NCBI GenBank assembly: GCA_963814865.1
Contig: CAWFEN010000009.1
Span: 496,001-560,000 of the forward strand
Source: AP-15 sp963814865
GTDB taxonomy: Bacteria > Pseudomonadota > Alphaproteobacteria > ATCC43930 > CGMCC-115725
Length of the DNA stretch: 64,000 nt
Direction of reading: 5' to 3'
The number at the start of each line of letters is the position of its first letter. Position 1 is the stretch's first letter. The translations under genes were made by a program, and so were the position numbers. This document shows, piece by piece, positions 44,585 through 53,902 of the stretch. The notes under the pieces were generated by a model. That model made no database searches. It was not told where the DNA came from and saw only the letters and a program-made list of their open reading frames with translations.

Positions 44585-45217
44585 TCAGCCCAGATGCTCT
44601 ACCACGACCATGCCGAGCAGCGCTGCCCCGGAAAAAAGCAGGACGATGCCCGAGCCGCGGCTGATCCACGCCAGATGACGCGGCCCGATCGAGCGGCGAA
44701 ACGTGCCGACGCCGAGGCTGAGCGCCAGCCACCAAAGGAACGAGCCGGTCCACACCCCGACAACCAGGATCGTCGCGTGAAGCAGCGTCGCCTGTGCGCC
44801 GCCGAGTCCGAGAGCCGCGAAAATGCCGAGGAAGACGATGATCGTCACCGGGTTGGTCACGGTCAGCGCGAAGGTCGAGGCGAAGCCGCGGACCAGCGTC
44901 TGGGCGTCGGACTGCTCGGTAAACCGGTCCTGCGGCCGGGCAAGCAGGGCCGAGCCGCCGGCGTAGAGCAGGTAGCAGCCGCCCGCGGCGCGCAGCCAGT
45001 CCTCGTAGCCGATCAGCCATCGGGAGACAAAGGTCAGGCCGAATGCCGCGACGACCCCGTAGAACGCGTCGGCGGTCGCTGCGCCGAGCCCCGAAACCAA
45101 CCCGGCCAGCCGCCCCTCGAAGATCGTCCGGCGCAGGCACAGAATGCCGACCGGGCCGACCGGGACCGCGATCACGGCGCCGACAACGATGCCCTTCAGA
45201 AAAAATACCAAAAGCAT
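44585..45217 (-). CDS. LysE/RhtB-family amino-acid exporter
   Basis: 210 aa from the ATG at 45217 (MLLVFFLKGIVVGAVIAVPV). Six hydrophobic segments and the conserved VPVGPVGILCLRRTIFEGR with TNPVTIIVFLGIFA identify the LysE translocator family. It exports an amino acid or similar small molecule from the cytoplasm; substrate unknown. Upstream in-frame codons extend into non-conserved sequence and were rejected. Divergent from glutathione peroxidase (139-bp gap). Confidence 0.85.
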   Translation of the reverse strand: MLLVFFLKGIVVGAVIAVPVGPVGILCLRRTIFEGRLAGLVSGLGAATADAFYGVVAAFGLTFVSRWLIGYEDWLRAAGGCYLLYAGGSALLARPQDRFTEQSDAQTLVRGFASTFALTVTNPVTIIVFLGIFAALGLGGAQATLLHATILVVGVWTGSFLWWLALSLGVGTFRRSIGPRHLAWISRGSGIVLLFSGAALLGMVVVEHLG

Positions 45218-45356
45218 CTGGGCGTCCCGGCCGGTCCTTGAAGCAGTCTCCGGTCGCGGCCGGGCAGGCGCAATGCGGATTGCAGCCCGCTTTACCCGGA
45301 TGGAAGCCGCACTATGCTGGGGGCAGAGCGCTTTCCATGCGATCCGGAGGTTGCGG

Positions 45357-45851
45357 ATGACTGCCCCCGACAACGCGTATCGGTTCGAGTTCGTTTCCAT
45401 CGACGGCGAGAATTTGCCGCTCGACGCCTGGCGCGGCCGGCCGGTGCTGGTCGTCAACACCGCGTCGTTCTGCGGGTATACGCCGCAATACCGCGATCTC
45501 GAAGCGCTGTGGCAGCGTTATCGCGACCGCGGCCTCGTCGTGCTCGGCGTGCCGTCCAACGATTTCGGCCGGCAGGAGCCAGGCTCGAAGGCCGAGATCA
45601 AGGAGTTCTGCGCGACCAATTATGCGATCGATTTTCCGCTTGCCGAGAAATGCCAGGTGCTCGGCGCCGAAGCCCATCCGTTCTACCGCTGGATCGCCGA
45701 TATGCTTGGCGACGCCGGATCGCCGCGCTGGAATTTCCATAAATATCTGATCGGCCCGGACGGCCGGCTCGCCGGCGCCTGGCCCGCGCAAATCGCCCCG
45801 ACCGACGGCCGCATCATCGCCGAGATCGACCGAATGCTGCCGGCCGGCTGA
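45357..45851 (+). CDS. glutathione peroxidase-like thiol peroxidase
   Basis: 164 aa from the ATG with GGAGG 6 bp upstream. Peroxidatic Cys in NTASFCGYTPQYRDLEALW, with Gln in FGRQEPGSKAEI and Trp in PRWNFHKYLIGPDG forming the usual triad. There is a second Cys in KEFCATNY that could resolve the sulfenic acid. Bacterial members mostly use thioredoxin and reduce lipid or hydrogen peroxides. Monocistronic by context. Confidence 0.92.
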   Translation: MTAPDNAYRFEFVSIDGENLPLDAWRGRPVLVVNTASFCGYTPQYRDLEALWQRYRDRGLVVLGVPSNDFGRQEPGSKAEIKEFCATNYAIDFPLAEKCQVLGAEAHPFYRWIADMLGDAGSPRWNFHKYLIGPDGRLAGAWPAQIAPTDGRIIAEIDRMLPAG

Positions 45852-45983
45852 GCGTCCTCGGCCGGCGCGCCACGATCCCGCGGCCGGCATCCGCCGCCGC
45901 CGGGCGGCGGTGCGCGCTTGCGCCGCAATGCGCGAAGCGTTGCGGCATGGCACAAATCGGCAGCCATATTGGGGATGTGGTCC

Positions 45984-46958
45984 ATGCTGGAGATCCGGCA
46001 TCTGGTCAAGCTGTTCGGCCCGCTGGCGGCGGTCGACGACGTTTCCTTCACCGTGCCGCGCGGCGAGGTCCTGGGTTTTCTCGGCCCCAACGGCGCCGGC
46101 AAATCGACGACGATGAAGATGATCACCGGCTTTCTGGCGCCCACTGCCGGCACCGCGATCGTCTGCGGCCATGACGTCACCCGCGAGCCGATCGCGGCCA
46201 AAAAGCGGATCGGCTATCTGCCCGAGGGCGCCCCCGCCTATCCCGACATGACCCCGGCTGAATTTCTCGGCTTCATCGCGCGAATCCGCGGCTTTTCCGG
46301 CATCGAGGCAAAGCGCCGGATCGGCCGCGTCGTCGAGATGATCAGGATCGCCGAGGTTTTGCATCAGCCGATCGAGACCTTGTCGAAGGGCTTCAAGCGC
46401 CGCGTCGGGGTGGCGCAGGCGCTGCTGCACGATCCCGACGTGCTGATCCTCGACGAGCCGACCGACGGTCTCGACCCGAACCAGAAATACGAGATGCGCA
46501 CGGTCATCGCCGAGATGCGGCCCGACAAGGCGATCATCATCTCGACCCATCTGCTCGAAGAGGTCGAGGCGGTCTGCAGCCGGGCGATCATCATCGCGCA
46601 TGGCCGCATCCTCGCCGACGGCACGCCGGCCGAGCTCGCCCGGCGCTCGCGCCACCACAACGCCGTGCGCCTCGCCGTCGCGGCCGGCGACACCGGCCAG
46701 ATCGGCGCTGAGCTGCTGCGGCTGCCGGGGGTCGCGACCGTCGAGCCGGTCAGCGACGGCGACGGCGACGGGCTGATGATCTTTCCGCGCGACGGTCGCC
46801 CGGCCGTCGCGGAAATCGCCGATCTGGCGCGCGCCCACCACTGGCCGGTCACCCTGCTGCGGGTCGAGCGCGGCCGGCTCGACGATGTGTTCCGCACGAT
46901 CACCGCGGCGCCTGCCGAGCCGGCCGCCGCCGAGCCAACTCCCGTCGCTGCGGCGTGA
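45984..46958 (+). CDS. ABC exporter ATP-binding protein (GldA-like)
   Basis: 324 aa. Walker A GPNGAGKST, Q-loop region YLPEGAPAYPDMTP, a signature in the LSKGFKRRVGVAQAL form typical of Gld-type ATPases, and Walker B VLILDEPTDGLDP. A C-terminal extension with Ala/Pro-rich tail follows. An ATG at 45975 is an alternative start 9 bp upstream. It drives the ABC-2 permease encoded next, with which its stop codon overlaps. Together with the GldG-like protein this resembles the GldAFG-type exporters, here outside Bacteroidetes and not implying gliding. Confidence 0.88.
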   Translation: MLEIRHLVKLFGPLAAVDDVSFTVPRGEVLGFLGPNGAGKSTTMKMITGFLAPTAGTAIVCGHDVTREPIAAKKRIGYLPEGAPAYPDMTPAEFLGFIARIRGFSGIEAKRRIGRVVEMIRIAEVLHQPIETLSKGFKRRVGVAQALLHDPDVLILDEPTDGLDPNQKYEMRTVIAEMRPDKAIIISTHLLEEVEAVCSRAIIIAHGRILADGTPAELARRSRHHNAVRLAVAAGDTGQIGAELLRLPGVATVEPVSDGDGDGLMIFPRDGRPAVAEIADLARAHHWPVTLLRVERGRLDDVFRTITAAPAEPAAAEPTPVAAA

Positions 46959-47698
46959 TGGCGATGCGCAACATCCTGGCGATTTTCCGCCGCGAGCTCG
47001 CCGGCTATTTCACGACGCCGCTCGCCTATGTCTTCATCGTCATCTTCCTCGTCATGGCCGGGGTGCTGACCTTTTTCGTCGGCAATTTCTTCGAGCGCGG
47101 GCAGGCCGACCTGCAGCCGTTTTTCGCCTTTCATCCCTGGCTCTACCTGGTCCTGATCCCGGCCCTGTCGATGCGGCTGTGGGCCGAGGAGCGCAAGAGC
47201 GGCACGATCGAGCTGTTCCTGACCCTGCCGATCCGCATGACCGAGGCGGTGCTCGGAAAATTCCTCGCCGCGTGGTGCTTCGCCGGGATCGCGCTCGCGC
47301 TGACCTTTCCGTTCTGGCTCACCGTCGATTTTCTTGGCCATCCCGACAATGGGGTGATCCTGGCGAGCTATATCGGCAGCTTGCTGATGGCGGGCGCGCT
47401 GTTGTCCGTCGGCGCCTGCGTTTCGGCGGTGACGAAGAACCAGATCATCGCCTTCGTCGTCACCGCGGCGATCGCCTTCGTCTTCACCGCGGCGGGCAGC
47501 CCGGTCGTGGTCGGGCTGTTCCGGGGCTGGGCGCCGGAGTGGCTGATCTACGCCGTCACGCAAATCAGCTTTCTCGGCCATTTCAATTCGATCACCCGCG
47601 GCGTCATCGATATGCGCGATGTCGTCTATTTCGTCTCGATCATGATCGCGTTTCTGTTTGCCAACGCGATCCTGATCGACCTCGAAAAGGCCGAGTGA
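46958..47698 (+). CDS. ABC-2 type permease (GldF-like)
   Basis: 246 aa with six hydrophobic helices: FRRELAGYFTTPLAYVFIVI at the start, then LWAEERKSGTIELFLTLPI, which is the usual ABC-2 exporter motif between helices 2 and 3. The ATG at 46958 shares its A with the upstream TGA, so it is tightly coupled to the ATPase. Inner-membrane partner of the ATPase; substrate unknown. Confidence 0.88.
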   Translation: MAMRNILAIFRRELAGYFTTPLAYVFIVIFLVMAGVLTFFVGNFFERGQADLQPFFAFHPWLYLVLIPALSMRLWAEERKSGTIELFLTLPIRMTEAVLGKFLAAWCFAGIALALTFPFWLTVDFLGHPDNGVILASYIGSLLMAGALLSVGACVSAVTKNQIIAFVVTAAIAFVFTAAGSPVVVGLFRGWAPEWLIYAVTQISFLGHFNSITRGVIDMRDVVYFVSIMIAFLFANAILIDLEKAE

Positions 47699-47699
47699 G

Positions 47700-49667
47700 A
47701 TGGACCGGCCGGCACAGTCCCGCGGTTTTTTCGCCTCGCGGCGCGCGGTCGCGATCACGGCTGTCGTCTGCATCGGGCTGATGCTGGTCTCGGCGAACAT
47801 CGTCACCGCCCGCTTCCTGTCGGCGCGGCTCGATCTGACCGCCGGGCATCTCTACACATTGTCGCCCGGCACCCTGCGGACATTGGCCAAGATCGACGAG
47901 CCGATCACGCTGCGCCTCTACTATTCGACCCGTCTCGGCGACGAGGTGCCGTCCTACGGCGTCTATGAGCAGCGCGTGCGCGAGCTCCTCGACCAGTACG
48001 TCGCGGCGGCGCACGGCAAGATCCGGTTCGAAGTCTACAACCCGCAGCCCTTCTCCGATGTCGAGGACCGCGCGGTCGCCTTCGGCCTGCAGGGCGTGCC
48101 GCTCGACACCCAGGGCGAGCAGGTCTATTTCGGCCTCGCCGCCACCAATTCGACCGACGATCAGCAGGTCATCGCCTTTCTGTCGCCCGACCGCGAGCGT
48201 TTTCTCGAATACGATCTGACCAAGCTCGTGCACAGCCTCGCCTTCCCGAAGAAGACGGTGGTCGGGCTGATGACCACCTTGCCGCTCGAAGGCGACATGA
48301 TGGCGATGATGCAGGGCCGGCCGAGCCAGCCGATGGCGGTGATCGAGCAATTGCAGCAGCTCGACACGATCAGGACGCTCTCATCGGACATCGACGCGAT
48401 CCCCGCCGATGTCGACGTGCTGATGCTGGTCCATCCGCAGAACCTGCCCGACAAGACATTGTTCGCGATCGACCAGTTCGTGCTGAAGGGGGGCAAGGCG
48501 CTGATTTTCGTCGATCCCTATTCCGAGTTGCAGGCGGCGCATGCGAACCCGCAGAACCCGGCCGGCATGCCGACCGCCGCCAGCAATCTCAACCGGCTGT
48601 TCAAGACCTGGGGGTTCGAGGTGCTGCCCGACACCGTGGCCGGCGACCGCCGCGACGCGCAGCGGGTCAACGTGCCGGTGCCGGGCCGCAATCCGCAGCC
48701 GCTCGACTATATCGCCTGGCTCGACCTGCACACGGCGAACCTCAACCGCCGCGACATGATCACCGCCGATCTGAGCCACATCACGATGGCCACCGCCGGC
48801 ATCATCGAGCCGCTCAAGGGCGCCAGGACGACGGTCGAGCCGCTGATCACGACCTCGCCCAATTCGACCACGATCCCGGTTGCCAGGCTGATGGGCTTGC
48901 CCGATGTCGCCGGCCTGCTCGCCGGCTTCAAGCCCGACGACAAGCGCTATATCCTCGCCGCCCAAATTTCCGGCATTGCCGCGACCGCCTTCCCGGACGG
49001 CCCGCCAAAGCCGCCGCAACCGGCGGCACCAGCGGCAGCCAAGCCCGGATCGCCTCCGCCTCCGGCGAAGCCCGCAGCCGAGTGGGTCAGGCAATCGGCG
49101 CATCCGATCAACGTCGTCGTCGTCGCCGACACCGACATGCTCGACGACCGGGTGTGGGTCGACAGCCAGAATTTCTTCGGCCGGCGGGTTGTCGACCCGA
49201 TCGCCGACAACGGCGATTTCGTCGCCAACGCGATCGACGTGCTGGCCGGCGGCGAGGATCTGATCGGCCTGCGCAGCCGCGGCAGCACCGCCCGCCCGTT
49301 CGAGGTCGTCGACCGTATCCAGCGTGAGGCCCAGGCCCGCTACAGCGCCGAAGAGCACGGCCTGCAGACGAAGCTCAAGGGCGCCGAGGCCAAGCTTGCC
49401 GCGCTGACCGGCAGCGACCAGACGTCTGCGCCGGCGGTGCTCTCGCCGGAACAGGCCAAGACGATCGAGGAGTTCCGCGCCGACATGCTGCAAACCCGGC
49501 GCCAGCTGCGCAGCGTGCAGGCGGCACTGCGCGGCAGCATCGAGCGGCTGAAGGGGTGGCTCGAATTCGTCGATATCGCGCTGGTCCCGATCATCGTCGC
49601 CCTCGTCGCCATCGTGCTGGCCGCGTTGCGGCTGAAGCGCCGGCGGCGGCGCGCAGCGGAAACCTGA
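47700..49667 (+). CDS. GldG-like ABC-associated membrane protein
   Basis: 655 aa. One membrane helix near the N-terminus (AVAITAVVCIGLMLVSANIV) and one near the C-terminus (VDIALVPIIVALVAIVLAAL) flank a large periplasmic region. Family marks are RLDLTAGHLYTLSPGTLRTL, RFEVYNPQPFSDVEDRAVAF and DVDVLMLVHPQNL. A Pro/Ala-rich linker lies near 430-460 and a coiled-coil-like stretch at about 560-620. It begins 1 bp after the permease stop. Likely forms the accessory part of the exporter. Confidence 0.85.
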   Translation: MDRPAQSRGFFASRRAVAITAVVCIGLMLVSANIVTARFLSARLDLTAGHLYTLSPGTLRTLAKIDEPITLRLYYSTRLGDEVPSYGVYEQRVRELLDQYVAAAHGKIRFEVYNPQPFSDVEDRAVAFGLQGVPLDTQGEQVYFGLAATNSTDDQQVIAFLSPDRERFLEYDLTKLVHSLAFPKKTVVGLMTTLPLEGDMMAMMQGRPSQPMAVIEQLQQLDTIRTLSSDIDAIPADVDVLMLVHPQNLPDKTLFAIDQFVLKGGKALIFVDPYSELQAAHANPQNPAGMPTAASNLNRLFKTWGFEVLPDTVAGDRRDAQRVNVPVPGRNPQPLDYIAWLDLHTANLNRRDMITADLSHITMATAGIIEPLKGARTTVEPLITTSPNSTTIPVARLMGLPDVAGLLAGFKPDDKRYILAAQISGIAATAFPDGPPKPPQPAAPAAAKPGSPPPPAKPAAEWVRQSAHPINVVVVADTDMLDDRVWVDSQNFFGRRVVDPIADNGDFVANAIDVLAGGEDLIGLRSRGSTARPFEVVDRIQREAQARYSAEEHGLQTKLKGAEAKLAALTGSDQTSAPAVLSPEQAKTIEEFRADMLQTRRQLRSVQAALRGSIERLKGWLEFVDIALVPIIVALVAIVLAALRLKRRRRRAAET

Positions 49668-49679
49668 GCGGTCCCGCGT

Positions 49680-50702
49680 ATGCAGAAACGAAGCGTGATC
49701 CTTCTCGCCGCGGCGGCCGCGATCTGCGTGGCGCTGGCGGCGGCGGCGCTGGCGACCGGCGACCGCGGGGTCAGCCGCCCAGGCCCGGCCGCGCGCGCCT
49801 TCCCGCCGCTTGCGGCGCAACTCGGCGAGGTGGCCTCGGTCGGGCTGCGGCGCAGCGATCTGACCATCGACTTCACGCGCCGCGGCGACGACTGGCTCGC
49901 CGTCCAGAAGGGCGATTATCCGGCCGATGCCGGCAAGGTGCGGCGGCTCGTGCTGGCCCTGGCCGACATGACCCTGGTCGAGCCGAAGACGCGGGAGGCG
50001 AAGCTTTATCCGCGGCTCGAAGTCGAGGAGCCCGGCAAGGGCAAATCCACCCTGGTCACACTGAAGGACAAATCGGGCGCGGTGCTCGCCGGCCTGATCG
50101 TCGGCAAGCGGAGCTACGACCGGCTCGGCGCCGGCAATGACGGCGTCTATGTCAGAAAGCCGGGCGATGCGCAGTCGTGGCTGGCGCGCGGCTCGCTCGA
50201 TTTCGAGGGCGATTTCGCGAGCTGGCTCGACCGGCGGATCATCGATATTCCCGACCAGCGGATCGCCAAGGTGACCCTGACGCAGCCTGACGGCACGATC
50301 CTGGCGATCAGCCGCGCCAAGCCCGACGGCAAATTTGCCGCCGAGGGCGCACCCGCCAACGCCAAGTACAAGAGCGAGGCGGCAACCGGCGAGCCCGCCA
50401 CCGCGCTCGAAACGCTCGACCTGACGGATGTCGAGCCTTCCGCCAGGATGCCGGTCCCCGACAAGGGGATCACGACGGCATCCCTTGCCACTTTCGACGG
50501 GCTGACCGTCGACCTCAAGCTGTTCGAAGCGGGCAAGACGGACTGGATCACGCTCGCCGCCGCCGGCACCGGCAAGGCGGCGGCTGAAGCGAAACGGATC
50601 GACGGCCGAACCGCGGGCTGGAGCTATGCGATCCCGTCCTACAAGGCGCAGATGCTGAAGACCAGGCTCGCCGACCTGCTCGCGCCGGCGAAAGGCTCGT
50701 GA
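49680..50702 (+). CDS. DUF4340 domain protein
   Basis: 340 aa with an N-terminal membrane anchor (VILLAAAAAICVALAAAAL). It has two repeats of a DUF4340-type fold: first DWLAVQKGDYPADAGKVRRL, then GLIVGKRSYDRLGAGNDGVY and RKPGDAQSWLARGSL. DUF4340 proteins are almost always encoded after Gld-type ABC genes and are thought to act in the periplasm with the GldG-like subunit. Starts 12 bp after that gene; its stop overlaps the next start as GTGA. Confidence 0.85.
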   Translation: MQKRSVILLAAAAAICVALAAAALATGDRGVSRPGPAARAFPPLAAQLGEVASVGLRRSDLTIDFTRRGDDWLAVQKGDYPADAGKVRRLVLALADMTLVEPKTREAKLYPRLEVEEPGKGKSTLVTLKDKSGAVLAGLIVGKRSYDRLGAGNDGVYVRKPGDAQSWLARGSLDFEGDFASWLDRRIIDIPDQRIAKVTLTQPDGTILAISRAKPDGKFAAEGAPANAKYKSEAATGEPATALETLDLTDVEPSARMPVPDKGITTASLATFDGLTVDLKLFEAGKTDWITLAAAGTGKAAAEAKRIDGRTAGWSYAIPSYKAQMLKTRLADLLAPAKGS

Positions 50703-50932
50703 GCCGCATGCCGGCCGGGGACGAAGCGGCTTCGGCGCGCGCGCCGGCCTCGCCCTGCATCGGGGTCTGCCTGCTCGATCCAGCGACCGGCCGATGCCGC
50801 GGCTGCTTGCGCACCGTCGCCGAAATCGCCAGCTGGTACGAGGCCAGCGCGGCCGAAAAACGCGCTGTCCTGGCGCGGCTCGACGAGCGCCGGCGGCGCG
50901 CCACAGGCCAGGCGATGGAGGGTGCTGGATGA
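50699..50932 (+). CDS. DUF1289 small cysteine protein
   Basis: 77 aa. Four cysteines in the DUF1289 pattern SPCIGVC...TGRCRGCLRTVAEI suggest a small metal or Fe-S site. Such proteins are widespread in Proteobacteria with no proven role. The GTG at 50699 overlaps the DUF4340 stop (GTGA); an ATG at 50708 is an alternative. The 3' end overlaps the following secreted-protein gene by 4 bp. Confidence 0.85.
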   Translation: MSRMPAGDEAASARAPASPCIGVCLLDPATGRCRGCLRTVAEIASWYEASAAEKRAVLARLDERRRRATGQAMEGAG

Positions 50933-51282
50933 TCGCTCGGTTTCCCGGTTTCAACATCGGCATCCGCCCGCGCGCTGCGGCTGGCGTTCTGGGCTGCCTG
51001 CTGCTTGCGGTCTGCGCCCCTGCCGCGCCGACGCACTGGGTCAAGACCGGCGCCGACGAGGCGGCAATAGCGCGTGAGATGCAGGACTGCCAGAGCCAGG
51101 CCAATGGCGTGCTGGCCCGCGAGCAGGGGATCAATCAGGACATCAGCGCGACTCTCGGGGGGAACTGGCAGCTCAGCAACACGCGCGGGCTCGAGACCGA
51201 ATCGATGAACCGATCGGCCGCCGGCGCCGCCGGCCAGGCCCTCGACAACTGCATGCGCGCCAAAGGATTCACCAAGATTTGA
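50929..51282 (+). CDS. small secreted protein of unknown function
   Basis: 117 aa. The N-terminal export signal (AAAGVLGCLLLAVCAPAAP) may be lipoprotein-like, although LAVC is not an ideal lipobox. The mature part has two cysteines and a compact conserved-looking core: HWVKTGADEAAIAREMQDCQ near the start and LDNCMRAKGFTKI at the end. The ATG overlaps the DUF1289 stop as ATGA, making it the last gene of the exporter operon. Function unknown. Confidence 0.7.
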   Translation: MIARFPGFNIGIRPRAAAGVLGCLLLAVCAPAAPTHWVKTGADEAAIAREMQDCQSQANGVLAREQGINQDISATLGGNWQLSNTRGLETESMNRSAAGAAGQALDNCMRAKGFTKI

Positions 51283-51324
51283 GTACGCAGGAGCGCGCCC
51301 GAGCCGCCAAAGGTGCAAGTCGGC

Positions 51325-51705
51325 TCAAGGCCAGCCCCAGGGTCCCAAATCCCAATTATCCTGGTTCATGACCGCCGTCATCTGGGCCTCGTTGGCGAGC
51401 TGCTGGGCGAACATGTCCTGCCGGTACGCGTCCCAATTCTGCTGGCTGCCGAAATAGACGCAGCGGCAGACCAGCGGATCGGCGTAGAGATAGACCGGAT
51501 TGCCGTTCACCACCTTGGTGACGAACCGGTTCGGCGGCAGCCGCCTCATTGCCGCGAGACGCTGCGGCGAATCCGCGGGTCTGGTCTGAAACCCGGCGGC
51601 GGCGAGCAGGTCTTCCTTCTGCGCGGCCTGCTGCGACGGGCTGGCGCAACCGGCGACACCCAAAATCAGCACGGCAGCGGCCCAGCGGCAAACGAGCTTC
51701 GTCAC
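51325..51705 (-). CDS. putative lipoprotein
   Basis: 126 aa from a GTG at 51705 with GGGGAG upstream. Signal peptide with lipobox VAGC (CRWAAAVLILGVAGC). The mature part contains a double cysteine-like PLVCRCVYFGSQQNWDAYRQ and ends DLGPWGWP. Pattern recurs in alphaproteobacterial small lipoproteins of unknown role. Convergent with the secreted-protein gene (42-bp gap). Confidence 0.68.
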   Translation of the reverse strand: MTKLVCRWAAAVLILGVAGCASPSQQAAQKEDLLAAAGFQTRPADSPQRLAAMRRLPPNRFVTKVVNGNPVYLYADPLVCRCVYFGSQQNWDAYRQDMFAQQLANEAQMTAVMNQDNWDLGPWGWP

Positions 51706-51803
51706 GGCGGCATCTCCCCACGAAATCCCGGCGGCACTATCGTCCGCCGCCGCTCGCGGCGCAACGCCGTGATCCGCACCAAGCCATGCCGATGCTGAGT
51801 TGA

Positions 51804-52031
51804 TCAGCGGGGTGACGAAGCGGACGAGCGACGGCGGCGCGCGCGCATGAAGGAGTTGCCGCCGCCGTGCAAGCGGGCGGCAAGCGGTTTGCGCGGCGGC
51901 TGCGCCGGAGGCAGCGGGCTGTTTCCGGGCGACGCAGAGGGCGGTTCTTCTTCGGGTGAATAGCGCCTGCCGAAATCCTCGTCGGTAAAGGCGAAACCGC
52001 CCTCTGGTCGATCGCATTCCGTGTCCGGCAT
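51804..52031 (-). CDS. possible small acidic-to-basic orphan protein
   Basis: 75 aa from the ATG at 52031. Starts with an acidic segment (ECDRPEGGFAFTDEDFGRRY) and ends strongly basic and low-complexity. No domain recognised. The first 20 residues look protein-like, but the remainder could be a GC-rich open frame by chance. Confidence 0.35.
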   Translation of the reverse strand: MPDTECDRPEGGFAFTDEDFGRRYSPEEEPPSASPGNSPLPPAQPPRKPLAARLHGGGNSFMRARRRRSSASSPR

Positions 52032-52146
52032 CCGGGCTGCTCCCTCCTGTGTCTGCGTTGGCGGCAATATCACACGGAACCGACCCGGTGACCAAGCAAG
52101 CCGGGCGTCTCGCGGCGCTGGCGGCGCTGGCGCCGCCGACGCGGCG

Positions 52147-53838
52147 CTATGGCAGCGTTTCGGCGTGCGTATAGCGGCGCCAGGCGCTCATCTGGATGGC
52201 CGAAGTCAGGCAGTGGACGACAACCGGGCGGGTCTTGACGGCAAAGGCGCGGGCGATGCCGTCGGCGATCTCGGCCTCGCTCTTGATGGTGATGCCCTCG
52301 GCGCCGAACGAGCGGCCCCAGGCGGCGAAATCGGGGTTGGTCAGCCGCGTGCCGGCCATGAACGGGCGCTCGGGATAGCGCACATAGGAATGCATGCCGA
52401 TCGTGCCGTACATGCCGTTGTCGGAGATGACGAGGATCGGGTTGGCGCCGTATTGGAGGGCGGTGGCGATCTCGTTGCCCATCATCAGCGCGCCGCCGTC
52501 GCCGACGAAGGCGACGATTTGCGTGTTCGGCCGGCGCAGCGCCGCGGCCACCGCCATCGGCACGCCCGAGCCCATCGCGCCGACCACCGAGGACAGAAAC
52601 ACCTGGCTCTGGCGAAAGCCGATGTAGCGATGGACGAAGCTGGCGAAATTGCCGGCGTCGGTGGTGACCGTCGCATCGGGCGCCAGATGCTTGTCGACCT
52701 CGCAGACGATCGCCGCGAAATTGACGCCGTCGCTGGTCGGCTCCCATTCCTTCTCCAGCAATTCGCGGTGGATCGCATTGAGCCCGTCGACCCAGCCGCG
52801 GCGCTTTTGCGCGTCGACGGGAGCGCCGCGCCGCAGCAGCGCCTTGATCGCCTCGTGCGGATTGCACGGCAGCCCCAGATCGGGGCGCCAGACGCGGCCG
52901 ACCTCGTCGGGGTCGGGCCAGACATGGACGAACGGCAATTGCGGCCGGGGCGCCGCCGGAAAGCTGTAGGATTGGCTGACCGTGTCGGTCATGCGCTCGC
53001 CCAACGCGACCATCAGGTCGGCGCGCTTCATCTCGCCGAGCTGCGGCGGCGGCACCCGGATTCCCATATAGCCGCCGTGGTTCGGATGGGCCGCGTCGAA
53101 CAGCTGGGGCCGGCGATGGGTCGGGCAGATCGGCAATACCCATTGCTCGGCCAGCCGGTTGAGGTCGGCGAGGACGGCGCGGTCGTGGACGGCGTCGGCC
53201 AGCAGGGCGCCGCCGACCAGCACCAGCGGCCGCTCGGCCGCTGCCAGCATCAGCGCCAGCCGGTCGAGATCGTTGGGCCGGGGTGCGGCGACGACGCGCG
53301 GCCGGGCGGGATCGACTGCGGCATCGGTCTCCGCGTCGAAGATGTCCTCGGGCAGGATCACCGCGACCGGGCCGGGAGTGCCGCTTTCGGCCAGGTGAAA
53401 GGCGCGGGCGATCGCCTCGGAGGCCTGTTCCGGCTCGATGACCTCGATGACCTCTTTGGTCACGTCGGATAAGAGGCGCGAGTAGTTCTGCTCCTGCAGA
53501 GCGAGCCGGCCGAAATCCCGGCGCTCGACCTGGCCGACCAGCATCACCACCGGGGTCGCGTCGTGATAGGCCGAGTGCAGCGACACCATCGCATTCGACA
53601 GCCCCGGCCCGCGCGACACCACCGCGACGCCGGCGCGGCTGCGCAGCCGCCCGTCGGCCACCGCCATATAGCCCGCCCCGCCCTCATGGCGGCAGACGAC
53701 GACGCGGATCGAGTTCTTGTCGATCAATGCGCTGGTCAGCCCGACATAGCTTTCGCCCGGCACGCAATAGATCTGGTCGACATCATGCGCTTCCAGGCTT
53801 TCCGCCAACAGGCGGGCGACGGTTTGGGTCATCGGCAA
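52147..53838 (-). CDS. thiamine-diphosphate-dependent enzyme, acetolactate synthase large-subunit-like
   Basis: 563 aa with the three domains of the ThDP decarboxylase family. The N-terminal PYR domain has the catalytic Glu (YCVPGESYVGLTSAL) and GAGYMAVADGRLRSRAGVAV. The middle domain reads RPLVLVGGALLADAVH. The C-terminal PP domain carries the ThDP motif GDGGALMMGNEIATAL with the closing ISDN. There is no small regulatory-subunit gene, so it is probably not the biosynthetic acetolactate synthase. Benzoylformate-decarboxylase or sulfoacetaldehyde-type functions are possible. Adjacent to a GlcG/HbpS-like gene on the same strand. Confidence 0.84.
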   Translation of the reverse strand: MPMTQTVARLLAESLEAHDVDQIYCVPGESYVGLTSALIDKNSIRVVVCRHEGGAGYMAVADGRLRSRAGVAVVSRGPGLSNAMVSLHSAYHDATPVVMLVGQVERRDFGRLALQEQNYSRLLSDVTKEVIEVIEPEQASEAIARAFHLAESGTPGPVAVILPEDIFDAETDAAVDPARPRVVAAPRPNDLDRLALMLAAAERPLVLVGGALLADAVHDRAVLADLNRLAEQWVLPICPTHRRPQLFDAAHPNHGGYMGIRVPPPQLGEMKRADLMVALGERMTDTVSQSYSFPAAPRPQLPFVHVWPDPDEVGRVWRPDLGLPCNPHEAIKALLRRGAPVDAQKRRGWVDGLNAIHRELLEKEWEPTSDGVNFAAIVCEVDKHLAPDATVTTDAGNFASFVHRYIGFRQSQVFLSSVVGAMGSGVPMAVAAALRRPNTQIVAFVGDGGALMMGNEIATALQYGANPILVISDNGMYGTIGMHSYVRYPERPFMAGTRLTNPDFAAWGRSFGAEGITIKSEAEIADGIARAFAVKTRPVVVHCLTSAIQMSAWRRYTHAETLP

Positions 53839-53902
53839 GGTCCTCTCGATGCTGACGCGCCGAGGGATACAGGAAGAGCCGCCGCCCCAACAGGCGCAAT
53901 CG

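Noticed and set aside
48381..51134. 917-aa minus-strand open frame across the exporter operon
   Set aside because: Spans several overlapping plus-strand genes and has no domain; a GC-driven shadow.
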